Source: Xylanibacter rodentium
GTDB taxonomy: Bacteria; Bacteroidota; Bacteroidia; Bacteroidales; Bacteroidaceae
Direction: 5' to 3'
Length of the DNA: 64,000 bases
NCBI RefSeq assembly: GCF_013166575.1
Contig: NZ_JABKKE010000001.1
Location: 124,001 to 188,000, forward strand
Both the position numbers and the translations under genes were made by a program. Positions 52,769 through 62,678 of the stretch are shown piece after piece. The notes under the pieces are model-generated. The model was not told the DNA's origin and did not search any database. It saw nothing but the letters and a program-made list of their open reading frames with translations. Within the stretch, counting starts at the first letter, position 1, and every line of letters starts with the position of its first letter.

Positions 52769-54979
52769 ATGGACAACAGTATTCTCACTCCGCTTATATC
52801 TGATGAGCTTTCACTTCCGGAATCCGGCATATCAAATACTTTACAGCTGTTGGCCGACGGATGCACAATACCATTCATCAGCCGCTACCGCAAAGAGCGC
52901 ACTGGAGGGCTTGACGAGGTACAGATAGCTGCCATCAGCGAAATGAACGACAGACTGAATGAAACAGCCAGACGCAAAGATACTATCATAAAGACAATCA
53001 CAGAACAAGGAAAAATGACCGGCGAACTGAAGTTGCGTATAGACCGATGCTGGAACGCTACAGAGTTGGAAGACATATATCTTCCATATAAGCCGAAACG
53101 GCGGACAAGGGCACAAGTGGCACGTGAGCAAGGATTGGAACCGTTGTCGGTTATAATCATCATGCAACGCGAGCAAAATCCGAAAGAAGCGGCACGACGT
53201 TTTGTCAATGGCGAAGTGAAAGACGTGGATACTGCAATAAAGGGAGCTCAGGATATCATTGCCGAAACGGTGAGCGAAGACGAACAGGCACGCCGCCGTA
53301 TACGCGACATTTTCCATCGTGAAGCAGTGATAACATCTAAAGTGATTAAGACAAAAGCCGACACCGATGAGGCAGCAAAATATTCCGATTACTTTGACTT
53401 TTCAGAACCGTTGCGTCGCTGCTCGTCTCACAGATTGCTGGCCATGCGTCGTGGCGAAGCCGAAGGGATTTTACGCGTGAATATATCAGCCGATGACGAC
53501 GAATGCACTGAGAAACTTAAAAGGATATTCGTAAAAGGAAGCGGATACTGCGGAAAGCTCATTGCCGAATCTGTGGAAGACGGCTATAAGCGACTGCTCA
53601 AACCGAGTATTGAAAACGAGTTTGCTTCACTAAGCAAAGAAAAAGCAGACAATGAAGCCATCAACGTATTTGCAGAGAATCTGCGCCAACTGCTTCTATC
53701 GGCTCCACTTGGACAAAAGCGAGTAATGGGCATTGACCCGGGATTTCGCACCGGATGCAAGATTGTATGCCTTGATGCACAAGGCAACCTCTTACATCAC
53801 GAAGCGATATTCCCACACCCACCAGTGTCAAAACGTGAGCAAGCCATGGCACAGATAACAAGCATGCTCGAAAAATATGACATTGAGGCTATCGCTATTG
53901 GTAACGGAACGGCAAGCAGAGAGACAAAAGATTTTGTGGAAAAAACACTTGAAAAAGGCTCGTCGCCATCGCAAAGCACTCAACAACAGTATGCTCAAAA
54001 ATCCGTTTCATCCACTTCTAATCATAAGTTTGCAAGCATAAAAATATTCGTAGTAAGCGAAGACGGTGCATCGGTATACTCTGCATCGAAGACTGCACGT
54101 GAAGAGTTCCCGGACAAAGACGTTACCGTACGCGGTGCCGTATCTATAGGACGCAGACTTATGGACCCTTTGGCAGAACTGGTAAAGATTGATCCGAAGA
54201 GCATCGGTGTAGGACAATACCAACACGATGTCGACCAAACAAAACTGAAAAAGAGCCTTGACCACACAGTGGAAAGTTGTGTAAACTCAGTGGGCGTGAA
54301 TCTAAACACGGCAAGTAGCCATCTGCTGACATACGTGAGCGGTCTTGGCCCGACACTGGCCGGCAACATCGTTGAATACAGACGTGAAAAAGGTCCATTC
54401 ACCAGCAGGGCACAATTGAAGAAAGTACCGAGACTCGGGCCGACTGCATACGAACAATGTGCCGGATTCCTGCGTATACCTGGAGCCTCGAATCCGCTTG
54501 ACAACAGTGCCGTTCATCCGGAGAGTTATAAGATTGTGGAGCAAATGGCAGAGGACTGCGGATGTTCAGTCAAGGAACTTATTGCTTCTGCTGAAAAACG
54601 AAAGTCCATAAAAATAAAACATTATGTCACGGATAAAGTGGGATTGCCAACATTGAACGACATCATGCAGGAACTGGAAAAACCGGGACGAGACCCACGT
54701 GAACAGATCGAGGAATTTGAATTTGACCCGAACGTAACATCTGTAGACAATCTGACCGAAGGCATGGTACTGCCTGGCATTGTTACCAACATTACCAATT
54801 TTGGAGCTTTCATAGATATCGGTGTTCATCAAGACGGACTTGTTCACATATCTCAACTGACCAACCACTATGTTGCAGACCCGACACAAATAGTACATTT
54901 GCATCAGCATGTGAAAGTAAAGGTGATGGAGGTAGACAGGAAACGAAACAGAATATCACTGACAATGAAAGATGTATGA
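52769..54979 (+). CDS. tex: RNA-binding transcription accessory protein Tex
   Basis: 736 residues. N-terminal helix-turn-helix region (FISRYRKERTGGLDE at about 38-52), YqgF-like domain with RVMGIDPGFRTGCKIVCLD (about 318-336), a helix-hairpin-helix (GLGPTLAGNIVEYRREKGPF) and a C-terminal S1 domain (GMVLPGIVTNITNFGAFIDIGVHQDGLVHISQL). An Ser/Gln-rich piece (SSPSQSTQQQYAQKSVSSTS, about 396-415) is an insertion between YqgF strands. Ends at a strong two-way terminator. Confidence 0.95.
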   Translation: MDNSILTPLISDELSLPESGISNTLQLLADGCTIPFISRYRKERTGGLDEVQIAAISEMNDRLNETARRKDTIIKTITEQGKMTGELKLRIDRCWNATELEDIYLPYKPKRRTRAQVAREQGLEPLSVIIIMQREQNPKEAARRFVNGEVKDVDTAIKGAQDIIAETVSEDEQARRRIRDIFHREAVITSKVIKTKADTDEAAKYSDYFDFSEPLRRCSSHRLLAMRRGEAEGILRVNISADDDECTEKLKRIFVKGSGYCGKLIAESVEDGYKRLLKPSIENEFASLSKEKADNEAINVFAENLRQLLLSAPLGQKRVMGIDPGFRTGCKIVCLDAQGNLLHHEAIFPHPPVSKREQAMAQITSMLEKYDIEAIAIGNGTASRETKDFVEKTLEKGSSPSQSTQQQYAQKSVSSTSNHKFASIKIFVVSEDGASVYSASKTAREEFPDKDVTVRGAVSIGRRLMDPLAELVKIDPKSIGVGQYQHDVDQTKLKKSLDHTVESCVNSVGVNLNTASSHLLTYVSGLGPTLAGNIVEYRREKGPFTSRAQLKKVPRLGPTAYEQCAGFLRIPGASNPLDNSAVHPESYKIVEQMAEDCGCSVKELIASAEKRKSIKIKHYVTDKVGLPTLNDIMQELEKPGRDPREQIEEFEFDPNVTSVDNLTEGMVLPGIVTNITNFGAFIDIGVHQDGLVHISQLTNHYVADPTQIVHLHQHVKVKVMEVDRKRNRISLTMKDV

Positions 54980-55062
54980 AAGTCCCAATATACGAATCTC
55001 TTGCATACTATGAATATTCATATTGATTATGATATACTATATTGAGTGATTGCCATGGAAAA

Positions 55063-55119
55063 AATAAGAGTCCGATAAATTGGAAATATATCTCATCTCC
55101 AATTTATCGGACTCTTATT
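55063..55119. terminator. Bidirectional terminator
   Basis: A 22-bp perfect stem (55063-55084 with 55098-55119) around 13 bases, flanked by an A run on the left and TTT on the right. It serves tex (plus) and nadE (minus), which converge. Confidence 0.9.
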
Positions 55120-55133
55120 TCAATATGGACCTT

Positions 55134-57074
55134 TCAAAGTTCCTCGCATTCCTTCATCCATATTGCACTTGACGCGTCGCTTGGCATGCGCCAGTCACCA
55201 CGCGGACTTAGACTGACACTGCCCACCTTGGGGCCATCCGGCAAACAAGAACGCTTGAACTGCTGATTGAAAAAGCGGCGACAGAAAATCTTGAGCCAAT
55301 ATTTTATTGTTTCACCATCATACCGCCCTGCCTCTGCATGAGTACCATTAAAGGCATGTTCGGCAAGCATATATATCTTAGACGGCCGGAAACCGAACCT
55401 CAGGAAATAATAAAGGAAAAAGTCATGCAGTTCATAAGGTCCTACAAGGTCTTCTGTCTTCTGCTTTATATCCCCATGCTCATCCGCAGGAATCAGTTCC
55501 GGACTTATCGGAGTATCGATAATATCCAACAAAGTCGCTTTTGATAAAGAATCAACATCAGTGATGGCAATGTATTTTACAAGATAGCGTATGAGGGTTT
55601 TGGGCACTCCCCCGTTCACTCCATACATCGACATGTGATCACCGTTATATGTGGCCCAACCGAGAGCAAGCTCGCTAAGATCGCCTGTTCCGATGACAAG
55701 CGCATCCGTCTTGTTTGCCAAATCCATAAGTATCTGAGTGCGTTCACGGGCCTGGCTGTTCTCATATGTCACATCGTGAATGTTAACATCATGATCTATA
55801 TCTTCAAAATGCTGCAACACACTCTTTGTTATGCTTATTTCCCGCGATGTCACTCCAAGCGATGCCATCAAGTTGGTGGCATTGTTGTGGGTGCGATTTG
55901 TTGTGCCAAAACCAGGCATAGTAACACCGATTATTCCGCGACGACAAAGTTTCAAACGGTCGAAAGCACGTACACAAACCAACAGTGCCAATGTAGAGTC
56001 AAGCCCTCCACTTATCCCCACAACCACTTTAGAACTATTTGTATGAGAAAGACGCTTCATCAATCCTGCCGTCTGTATATTGAGTATTTCCTCACATGTT
56101 TCCGTCATTTCGTCACTTGAGGGGATAAACGGCCAAGGATTTATATCACGCATCAGACGGAAATCCTTACTGTCGACCGGCTTTGTATCTACAATCTCGG
56201 CCGATGCTTTACGTTGGGAATTGATGAATGTGGTATTCATTCGACGCTCCGCACGAAGCAATTCTATATCAATCTGAGAGATCTGCAACTGCGGAGTTAT
56301 CGAGAAACGTTTTCCTTCACACAGCATCTTGCCATTCTCGAATATCATAGCATTGCCGCCGTATACCACATCCTGAGTGCTCTCACCATATCCGCATCCG
56401 GAATATACATAACCGCTCATAGTGCGCGCACTCTGCTGTGCAAGCAGAGATTTCAAATAATAATGCTTACCTGCTATCTCATTGCTTGCCGAAAGATTGA
56501 ATATTATATCAGCACCGGCAAGAGCAAGATTGTTACTCGGTGGAATTGGGGACCACACATCCTCACATATCTCAACACCAAAGCACACCCCACTCATTGT
56601 TCTGAATATTTTAGGATTTGAGGATAATGTGACTGGACTGCCGGCTAGATATACTACAGTGTCACGCAAATCTTGTGCCGATGCAAACCAACGTTTCTCA
56701 TAAAATTCGTTGTAATTAGGAAGATATGTTTTCGGAACAATACCAATTATACCTCCATGTTGTATCACCACTGCACAATTGAGCAGTATGTCACCGGCTA
56801 CAACCGGAATGCCCGCTATTACGATTATATCAAGCATGCGTGTAAAATCGATAAGTTGCACAAGTGCATCTTCCATCTTATCAAGCAAAAGTTGCTCGCG
56901 GAAAAGGTCTTGACAAGAATATCCTGTCAAGCCAAGTTCAGGAAAACAGATTATCTCAACTCCCTTGCCTTCTGCTTGCGCAATAAGACTTTCCATTTCG
57001 CGAACGTTATAGTCCGTATCAGCAACTTTTACAGCCGGAACAGCAGCTGCCACCGTTATGAATCCGTATTTCAT
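55134..57074 (-). CDS. nadE: Glutamine-dependent NAD+ synthetase
   Basis: 646 residues. N-terminal nitrilase-type glutaminase (Glu in CFPELGLTGYS at about 44-48, Lys in PKTYLPNY, Cys in CFGVEICEDVW) and C-terminal ATP-dependent synthetase with the SGGLDSTLAL loop (about 358) and GTGDLSELALGWATYNGDHMS. Makes NAD from deamido-NAD using glutamine. Eight bases after the Smr gene on the minus strand, so the start of a chain of overlapping genes read leftward. Confidence 0.96.
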   Translation of the reverse strand: MKYGFITVAAAVPAVKVADTDYNVREMESLIAQAEGKGVEIICFPELGLTGYSCQDLFREQLLLDKMEDALVQLIDFTRMLDIIVIAGIPVVAGDILLNCAVVIQHGGIIGIVPKTYLPNYNEFYEKRWFASAQDLRDTVVYLAGSPVTLSSNPKIFRTMSGVCFGVEICEDVWSPIPPSNNLALAGADIIFNLSASNEIAGKHYYLKSLLAQQSARTMSGYVYSGCGYGESTQDVVYGGNAMIFENGKMLCEGKRFSITPQLQISQIDIELLRAERRMNTTFINSQRKASAEIVDTKPVDSKDFRLMRDINPWPFIPSSDEMTETCEEILNIQTAGLMKRLSHTNSSKVVVGISGGLDSTLALLVCVRAFDRLKLCRRGIIGVTMPGFGTTNRTHNNATNLMASLGVTSREISITKSVLQHFEDIDHDVNIHDVTYENSQARERTQILMDLANKTDALVIGTGDLSELALGWATYNGDHMSMYGVNGGVPKTLIRYLVKYIAITDVDSLSKATLLDIIDTPISPELIPADEHGDIKQKTEDLVGPYELHDFFLYYFLRFGFRPSKIYMLAEHAFNGTHAEAGRYDGETIKYWLKIFCRRFFNQQFKRSCLPDGPKVGSVSLSPRGDWRMPSDASSAIWMKECEEL

Positions 57075-57081
57075 CGTATGC

Positions 57082-58164
57082 TTATTTTATTGTTACCTGA
57101 GTGGCACCATATCCATACTCACGGAAAGAAGCATCTTGATAAGTATAATTCTTAAAACGATAACGCAACTCATTGACTATGGCATGTCGTAACACTCCTT
57201 CTCCTTTGCCGTGAATGAAAACTATCTTCTTGCCTTTCTTCTTCTCATAATCTTTAAGAGTCTTACGGAATATATCCAACTGATAATTCAGTATATCGGC
57301 TGGAGACATTCCTGAAACGGTATCAAGCAACTCATCGGCATGCAGGTCCACTACAACAGGTGCATTCTTGTCTTCCGTCTTAGGATGCCTATTAGCCGAA
57401 GACACCAACATATCATCAGCTTTTGCCTTGTTCATAATCTCTTTTTTCAATTTATCCGGGTCTACGACAAGCGGTCTTACTTCTTTATCGTTCTCGACAA
57501 GTGTATATATCAAAGCCGGTTGTTCAAAGAAAGCACTCTCACGGAATGTATGCAATTTATAGAACTTAACAATATCCAAACGCAACTGTACGTCGACCGC
57601 CGGCTTCAGTATAAAACTTTTATCACGTTTGTAAGACATAATCTGTACACAGATACGCTCCATATTGTTAAGGTCGTCACGTCCAAACTCTTCGACAAAT
57701 AGTTTGGTGTTAGGTTCTACCTCATATGTAGCACGAAAATGCCAGTTGGCACCTTCGGCTGTCATATATGCAAACCGCATATAATAATTGCTGTCATTCA
57801 CGAAATAAGTCTCAAAGCGTGTTGACGTAATCTCCTTTACATCAACCGGCACAAATGCCAGATATGCGCCCAATTTATCTCCCCCTTTGCGTTCTTCTGC
57901 CATAGGCTTGAACGTAACAGGACGTTCCGCCGGATCATAATCTTCGTCATCATCAGGTATGGATTTTACTTTCGGCTGTGTCTTATTCTCTATAATACGT
58001 GATGTGCTGTAATCGTCATTGTCTACTATTACAACATCAGTTATGGATGTCGGAATTTGGAAACCGTCGGCATCTTCTACCAAAACAATATCCTTACCTT
58101 GGAAGCCGGCTACAACACCACCCCCAACATCACTGAGAAAACGTACTTTATCCCCTATCTTCAT
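57082..58164 (-). CDS. DUF2027 and Smr domain protein
   Basis: 360 residues. N-terminal part (1-60, VGDKVRFLSDVGGGVV-like) and DUF2027 core, then a C-terminal Smr domain (VVDLHADELLD at about 280 and KIVFIHGKGEGVLRHAIVNELR at about 322-343). Smr domains bind or nick nucleic acids; here the LDxH and HGxG motifs are intact. A charged, Lys/Glu-rich middle (about 55-95) is probably flexible. Exact role unknown; between queA and nadE. Confidence 0.85.
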   Translation of the reverse strand: MKIGDKVRFLSDVGGGVVAGFQGKDIVLVEDADGFQIPTSITDVVIVDNDDYSTSRIIENKTQPKVKSIPDDDEDYDPAERPVTFKPMAEERKGGDKLGAYLAFVPVDVKEITSTRFETYFVNDSNYYMRFAYMTAEGANWHFRATYEVEPNTKLFVEEFGRDDLNNMERICVQIMSYKRDKSFILKPAVDVQLRLDIVKFYKLHTFRESAFFEQPALIYTLVENDKEVRPLVVDPDKLKKEIMNKAKADDMLVSSANRHPKTEDKNAPVVVDLHADELLDTVSGMSPADILNYQLDIFRKTLKDYEKKKGKKIVFIHGKGEGVLRHAIVNELRYRFKNYTYQDASFREYGYGATQVTIK

Positions 58165-58173
58165 AATTCTTTT

Positions 58174-59388
58174 TTAAGGTATTAACAATGAACTGTCGCC
58201 ATAACTCAGGAATCTGAAGTCATGAGCAAGAGCGTAATCATATATGCGTCGCCAATCACCTTTTACAAAAGCGCTCACAAGCAGCAGTAAAGTACTTTGA
58301 GGCTGATGGAAATTGGTGACAAGCATCTTTACTATTTTATATTCATATCCTGGAACAATGATTATCTGTGTACTTGAATGAAGAGATTTATTTCCGTTAC
58401 GATCAAGATAATCCAGTAATATTTTAAGAGACTCAAGCGGAGTTATATCAGCCTTAGTCTCATAAGGTTCCCACTGCCCTACATGAAGTTGTTCCTCTGT
58501 AAGATTAGGATTTCCATATAGGCGCAATCCCATATAATAAAGACTCTCTAGAGTACGCACGCTGGTAGTACCCACAGCTATGGCCGAAGCATCATGACTT
58601 ATAAGTTTCTCAAGTGTTTTTCGGCATACACAGATATATTCTGTATGCATCTCATGTCCTTTTATTTCCTCACTCTTCACCGGCTTGAATGTTCCTGCAC
58701 CAACATGCAGTGTCAACTCCTCGCGGTCAATACCAACCGCATCAAGTTCCATAAGCACATTGTTGGTAAAGTGAAGTCCGGCTGTCGGAGCGGCTACACT
58801 ACCCTTTATCTTTGAATATACCGTCTGATACGTACTCTTGTCACTTTCCTGTGTTTCCCTATTGAGATATGGAGGAATTGGCAACTCTCCCATGGCATCT
58901 AGTATATCCGCAAATGTAACATCGTTATCGTCCCAACTGAAAACTACACGATGGCTTGTCTTCTCCTCACCAACATGAACTGCTGTCAATGTAACGTGTC
59001 TGCCACATACATCAAATTCGCGCTGCAACGCTCCCTCTTTCCATTTCTTAAGATTACCGATTAGACAAAGCCATGTACATTCTTTTCTGCACTGAAACAT
59101 CTGTTCATAATCTGCAGGAACAGCCGGCTCTAAAATAAATATCTCTATGAGAGCACCTGTTGTTTTGCGAAAGTGCATGCGTGCCTGTATGACTTTCGTG
59201 TTATTGAATACCATCAGTGCACCAGAAGGGAGATAATTCTTGATATTATAGAATATGTCTTCTGTCACATTGCCATGGTTGTAAACGAGAAGTTTGGACT
59301 GGTCACGATTGGTTTTAGGAAACTTTGCAATCTGGCTATCCGCCAAATTATAGTTATAATCACTGATATGTATATGTTTGGGATCCAT
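58174..59388 (-). CDS. queA: S-adenosylmethionine:tRNA ribosyltransferase-isomerase
   Basis: 404 residues from ATG 59388 (MDPKHIHISDYNYNLADSQIAKFP), the usual QueA start; the longer frame reaches back into the PAP2 gene and is rejected. Motifs: YNLADSQIAKFP, LMVFNNTKVIQARMHF, LPIPPYLNRE, VAAPTAGLHFT and LHVGAGTFKPV. Transfers the ribosyl group of AdoMet to preQ1 in tRNA during queuosine synthesis. Ends 9 nt before the Smr gene. Confidence 0.95.
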   Translation of the reverse strand: MDPKHIHISDYNYNLADSQIAKFPKTNRDQSKLLVYNHGNVTEDIFYNIKNYLPSGALMVFNNTKVIQARMHFRKTTGALIEIFILEPAVPADYEQMFQCRKECTWLCLIGNLKKWKEGALQREFDVCGRHVTLTAVHVGEEKTSHRVVFSWDDNDVTFADILDAMGELPIPPYLNRETQESDKSTYQTVYSKIKGSVAAPTAGLHFTNNVLMELDAVGIDREELTLHVGAGTFKPVKSEEIKGHEMHTEYICVCRKTLEKLISHDASAIAVGTTSVRTLESLYYMGLRLYGNPNLTEEQLHVGQWEPYETKADITPLESLKILLDYLDRNGNKSLHSSTQIIIVPGYEYKIVKMLVTNFHQPQSTLLLLVSAFVKGDWRRIYDYALAHDFRFLSYGDSSLLIP

Positions 59389-59402
59389 TTTTTCTTTATT
59401 TG

Positions 59403-60101
59403 TTATAACAATACCAGACAAGCTCGTATAAGTGTATAGACAAATGTCAAGAATAAAACATTTATCACTACATCTATATCTATAAGCTGATAACCTGTTG
59501 AGGTATATTGAGATGATATGAATTTCATTCCTGCAGATATTCGGACATTGATTTTGTAATATACATAGTATACAGATAAACCTACCAATCCACCCCAAAT
59601 AAGCCCACAGAGAATATCACCCGGAAAATGTACTCCAAGATACATGCGTGTCCAACAATTAATCAAAGACCATAGAACAAGCAAAAAAGACAGAATGCCA
59701 TTGCGCACAAGAAGACTGAAAAAGACGGCAATACTGAATGTGTTTGCGGCATGTGCCGAGAAAAAGCCGTATCTGCCACCACGATATCCGTCGACAACAT
59801 CCACTGACATTCCTATCTGCAAATCATGTGTAGGGCGTAGACGGGCAACTGCAGGTTTAACGATAGAATCATCTACAGTTCCGGCCAACACGACGCATAA
59901 TGCCGCACAACCCACAATCAGCAATATTTGCTTCATACTTTCATTGTTTCGCAACACAAGAAAAAATAACGCCAAATAAAGCGGTATCCATGTTGCAGCT
60001 GTAGTCAGCGCGACAGCAAGCCCATCAATAAACAACGACTCACTGCCATTAACAGCTAAAAGCAACTGTTTGTCAATCTGTATCAATGATGACCAATCCA
60101 T
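59403..60101 (-). CDS. PAP2-family phosphatase
   Basis: 232 residues, five to six membrane spans. Phosphatase motifs in order: KPAVARLRP (about 85-93), FFSAHAANTFS (about 115-125, the SxH motif) and RMYLGVHFPGD (about 152-162). Acts on a lipid or isoprenoid phosphate in the cytoplasmic membrane, for instance undecaprenyl pyrophosphate or phosphatidate. Two bases upstream of the BatDE gene's stop, so in the same chain. Confidence 0.9.
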   Translation of the reverse strand: MDWSSLIQIDKQLLLAVNGSESLFIDGLAVALTTAATWIPLYLALFFLVLRNNESMKQILLIVGCAALCVVLAGTVDDSIVKPAVARLRPTHDLQIGMSVDVVDGYRGGRYGFFSAHAANTFSIAVFFSLLVRNGILSFLLVLWSLINCWTRMYLGVHFPGDILCGLIWGGLVGLSVYYVYYKINVRISAGMKFISSQYTSTGYQLIDIDVVINVLFLTFVYTLIRACLVLL

Positions 60102-60103
60102 TA

Positions 60104-62677
60104 TTATATTATTTCTATCTGTGATGATTCTATCCAGCCTTCCTTACCGTCGGCTATCCTTATCTCTTTCCAGTCATGCATTGAACCGTCTGTTATCTCA
60201 ACCTTGGTACCTTCATGGAGTATAAACAGATCTGTACCGCTCTTTGCCGGAGTGCTCTTTATCGATGCTGAAGATGATATGATGATGGCACCGGTGCGAT
60301 TATTAAAAACTTTCTTCTGTTGGTATGCAAATATGTTCGATACAATGAAGACAACTATAAATGCCAATCCGCAGAAAAAGCCGAGTTTACGCAACAACAA
60401 TATATTAGCAAAGAGATACATAAGAGACAGGACTATTGCCAATCCAAGAGATATCAATGCCGTGCGTGCCCATCCGTCAACACTCATCATATTGACAACA
60501 GAACGATACCATATAATGAAAAACATCTCCGTCTCAGGTGTTATCTTGTCTATTGTCTTTCCACGTGCCATCTGCAAATTGAAACGTATGTCCTTGTCAC
60601 CAGGAGACAATAGCAAAGCACGTTCGTAATTAAGGACAGCACGTGTAATGTTATCCGTGCGGTAATAGGCATTTCCGAGATTATAGTACAGGTCGGCACT
60701 AACACCTTTTCCCAGCAACTCCTCATAATCCTTTATGGCCTGCACATAGTTCTGCTTTGCATATGCACTGTCCGCATTCTCCTTTGTAACAGCAAATGAC
60801 GATAGCGGAACTGATACTGTCATTGCAAACAATATGACTGCCATCAAAGGCAACAGTCGTTTCTTCTTTTTCATCACATCTTCGATATCCATTATAGCAG
60901 TCATTGCAGCCTCAAAAGTCTTGCTCATATTTCCTTTTATATCTCCGGGAGCATAACGTTCAAATTCGCATTCATCTATGGCCTGCATAAATTGATTTAT
61001 TATTTCTTCGCTCACACTATATTCTGCAAGACATTGACTGATGTTCTCACGAGATATCTGCGTCACCGGCATGTTAAGTTTGTCACCGACATATCCCCAA
61101 AGTGTACGAAGCACTTCATCGTAAAAGTCTGTTTGATTGCCGTTGTCCATCATTTTCTTAGCTCTCTTCAAACGCTTTGTTGCCACTTTATTGGCTTTCT
61201 TACCTCGTTGTTTAACAATATTGGCATTGTCGATAGCGCGATGACGGAATATGACAAACATGGATATGAATATCAACATCAGCACAACAAGCGAAATCCA
61301 ATATGACAGCGACCCAAAAAAGAATTCACCTACGGTTTTGACTTTTGTTTCACCGGTTTTGATATATCTGATGTCTGTATTAAGCTGCTTCAATTCCTCC
61401 TGACTTACATAGCTGCCACTGCCTGTACCGTTACCTGTCCCCTTTGCAACATTGACAATAAACGGCTGTGTCTTCAATGTCTTGTAACTGTTGGTCTTTG
61501 TATCGTAATAGACAAACTCTACAGCCGGTATTTCATATTTACCCGCATGACGTGGAATTGCAAGACAGTCGTAAACCATACTACCCTCAACTCCTGCGGC
61601 TGTAAGTCTTGTCTTATCGGTTATCTTGGCATCATACTTGTCAAAGTCTTTAGGAAATTCTACAACTGGAGCCTTTATGAGTTTCAAGTTACCGGTTCCA
61701 CTCACTATCACACGCAACGTTATAGGTTCGTTAGCCCTTACTTCCTGTTTGTCAAGTTGTGACGTAATATTGAACTGCCCCACTCCACCAGAAAAATCAG
61801 CAGGACGTGTTGGCAATGGATCTACTTGAATAGTAAGTGCTGGCGCCTTTATGCTATGTTTGACCTCTACATATCCGGAACCTCCATTAAAGAAAGCTTC
61901 AAAAGGATCTACATTGCGGTTCTGCTGCACGACCATGCCATTGAATGTAAGAGCGGGTATCTCTATCTTGCCTGTCTTCTGCGGAAACATCACATATTGC
62001 CTTATTGTTACAGTCTTGTAAGGACGCCCGTTTATGGTTTCCACCTTAAAACTTTTTTGCTGCGGCAAGTCTATTTCCTGAGTATACACTCCATTCAAAT
62101 CAGGCATCTTACCGTCTATTTGGGTAAGATTAACCAATGTACAAACCTTATATGTAAGCAATATCGGCTCCTGTTCGTGAACGCGCTGTTTGCTGGCAGT
62201 GACTTTTATAAACAAGTCTGATCCGGATATACGCGAACCAGCCTCACGCATTTGTCCATGTCCGGCACCGTATTGTGACTGCCTGTTGCTACTTTGCGAA
62301 GCGGCATATACACGAATGCGCAGCGAATTGGATGTCATGTTCTTACCACCCACTGATATGTTCGCAGCAGGAATATTATATTGCCCTTCCTTGTTGGCAC
62401 ATAATATGTACGTATAAGTTATGGATGATGAAGAACTGGTGTGTCCGTTTATCATCTGAAAACTTTGCTGCTGCGACGTGCTTGGTCCCATAAGAACCTC
62501 CAAAGCCGCCGGAATACTACCTATGCGGAAATTGCTTACGTTCTGAGAATTTATAGTGTATGTCAACCTAAACTGTTCTCCGACAGTCACTTCCGTCGGA
62601 GCTTCGGCTACAAATTTCTGCGCTTTCACTGCTATAGTGACAACGCACAACATCAATACTATATACAACCTCTTCAT
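60104..62677 (-). CDS. BatD-BatE fusion protein
   Basis: 857 residues. Signal peptide 1-19, Ig-like BatD repeats (about 20-435, VTVGEQFRLTYTINSQNVSNFRIGSIPAALEVL), membrane span (about 445-468), a basic cytosolic helix, then a second module with signal-like MAVILFAMTVSVPLSSFA (about 610), two TPRs (ADSAYAKQNYVQAIKDYEELLG; AVLNYERALLLSPGD), two membrane spans (about 730-785) and an SH3-like tail (STPAKSGTDLFILHEGTKVEITDG). In many relatives BatD and BatE are separate genes. The Bat set is linked to aerotolerance and membrane stress. Confidence 0.85.
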   Translation of the reverse strand: MKRLYIVLMLCVVTIAVKAQKFVAEAPTEVTVGEQFRLTYTINSQNVSNFRIGSIPAALEVLMGPSTSQQQSFQMINGHTSSSSSITYTYILCANKEGQYNIPAANISVGGKNMTSNSLRIRVYAASQSSNRQSQYGAGHGQMREAGSRISGSDLFIKVTASKQRVHEQEPILLTYKVCTLVNLTQIDGKMPDLNGVYTQEIDLPQQKSFKVETINGRPYKTVTIRQYVMFPQKTGKIEIPALTFNGMVVQQNRNVDPFEAFFNGGSGYVEVKHSIKAPALTIQVDPLPTRPADFSGGVGQFNITSQLDKQEVRANEPITLRVIVSGTGNLKLIKAPVVEFPKDFDKYDAKITDKTRLTAAGVEGSMVYDCLAIPRHAGKYEIPAVEFVYYDTKTNSYKTLKTQPFIVNVAKGTGNGTGSGSYVSQEELKQLNTDIRYIKTGETKVKTVGEFFFGSLSYWISLVVLMLIFISMFVIFRHRAIDNANIVKQRGKKANKVATKRLKRAKKMMDNGNQTDFYDEVLRTLWGYVGDKLNMPVTQISRENISQCLAEYSVSEEIINQFMQAIDECEFERYAPGDIKGNMSKTFEAAMTAIMDIEDVMKKKKRLLPLMAVILFAMTVSVPLSSFAVTKENADSAYAKQNYVQAIKDYEELLGKGVSADLYYNLGNAYYRTDNITRAVLNYERALLLSPGDKDIRFNLQMARGKTIDKITPETEMFFIIWYRSVVNMMSVDGWARTALISLGLAIVLSLMYLFANILLLRKLGFFCGLAFIVVFIVSNIFAYQQKKVFNNRTGAIIISSSASIKSTPAKSGTDLFILHEGTKVEITDGSMHDWKEIRIADGKEGWIESSQIEII

Positions 62678-62678
62678 A

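Noticed and set aside
59389-59598. N-terminal extension of QueA
   Set aside because: It overlaps the PAP2 gene; ATG 59388 matches the family start.
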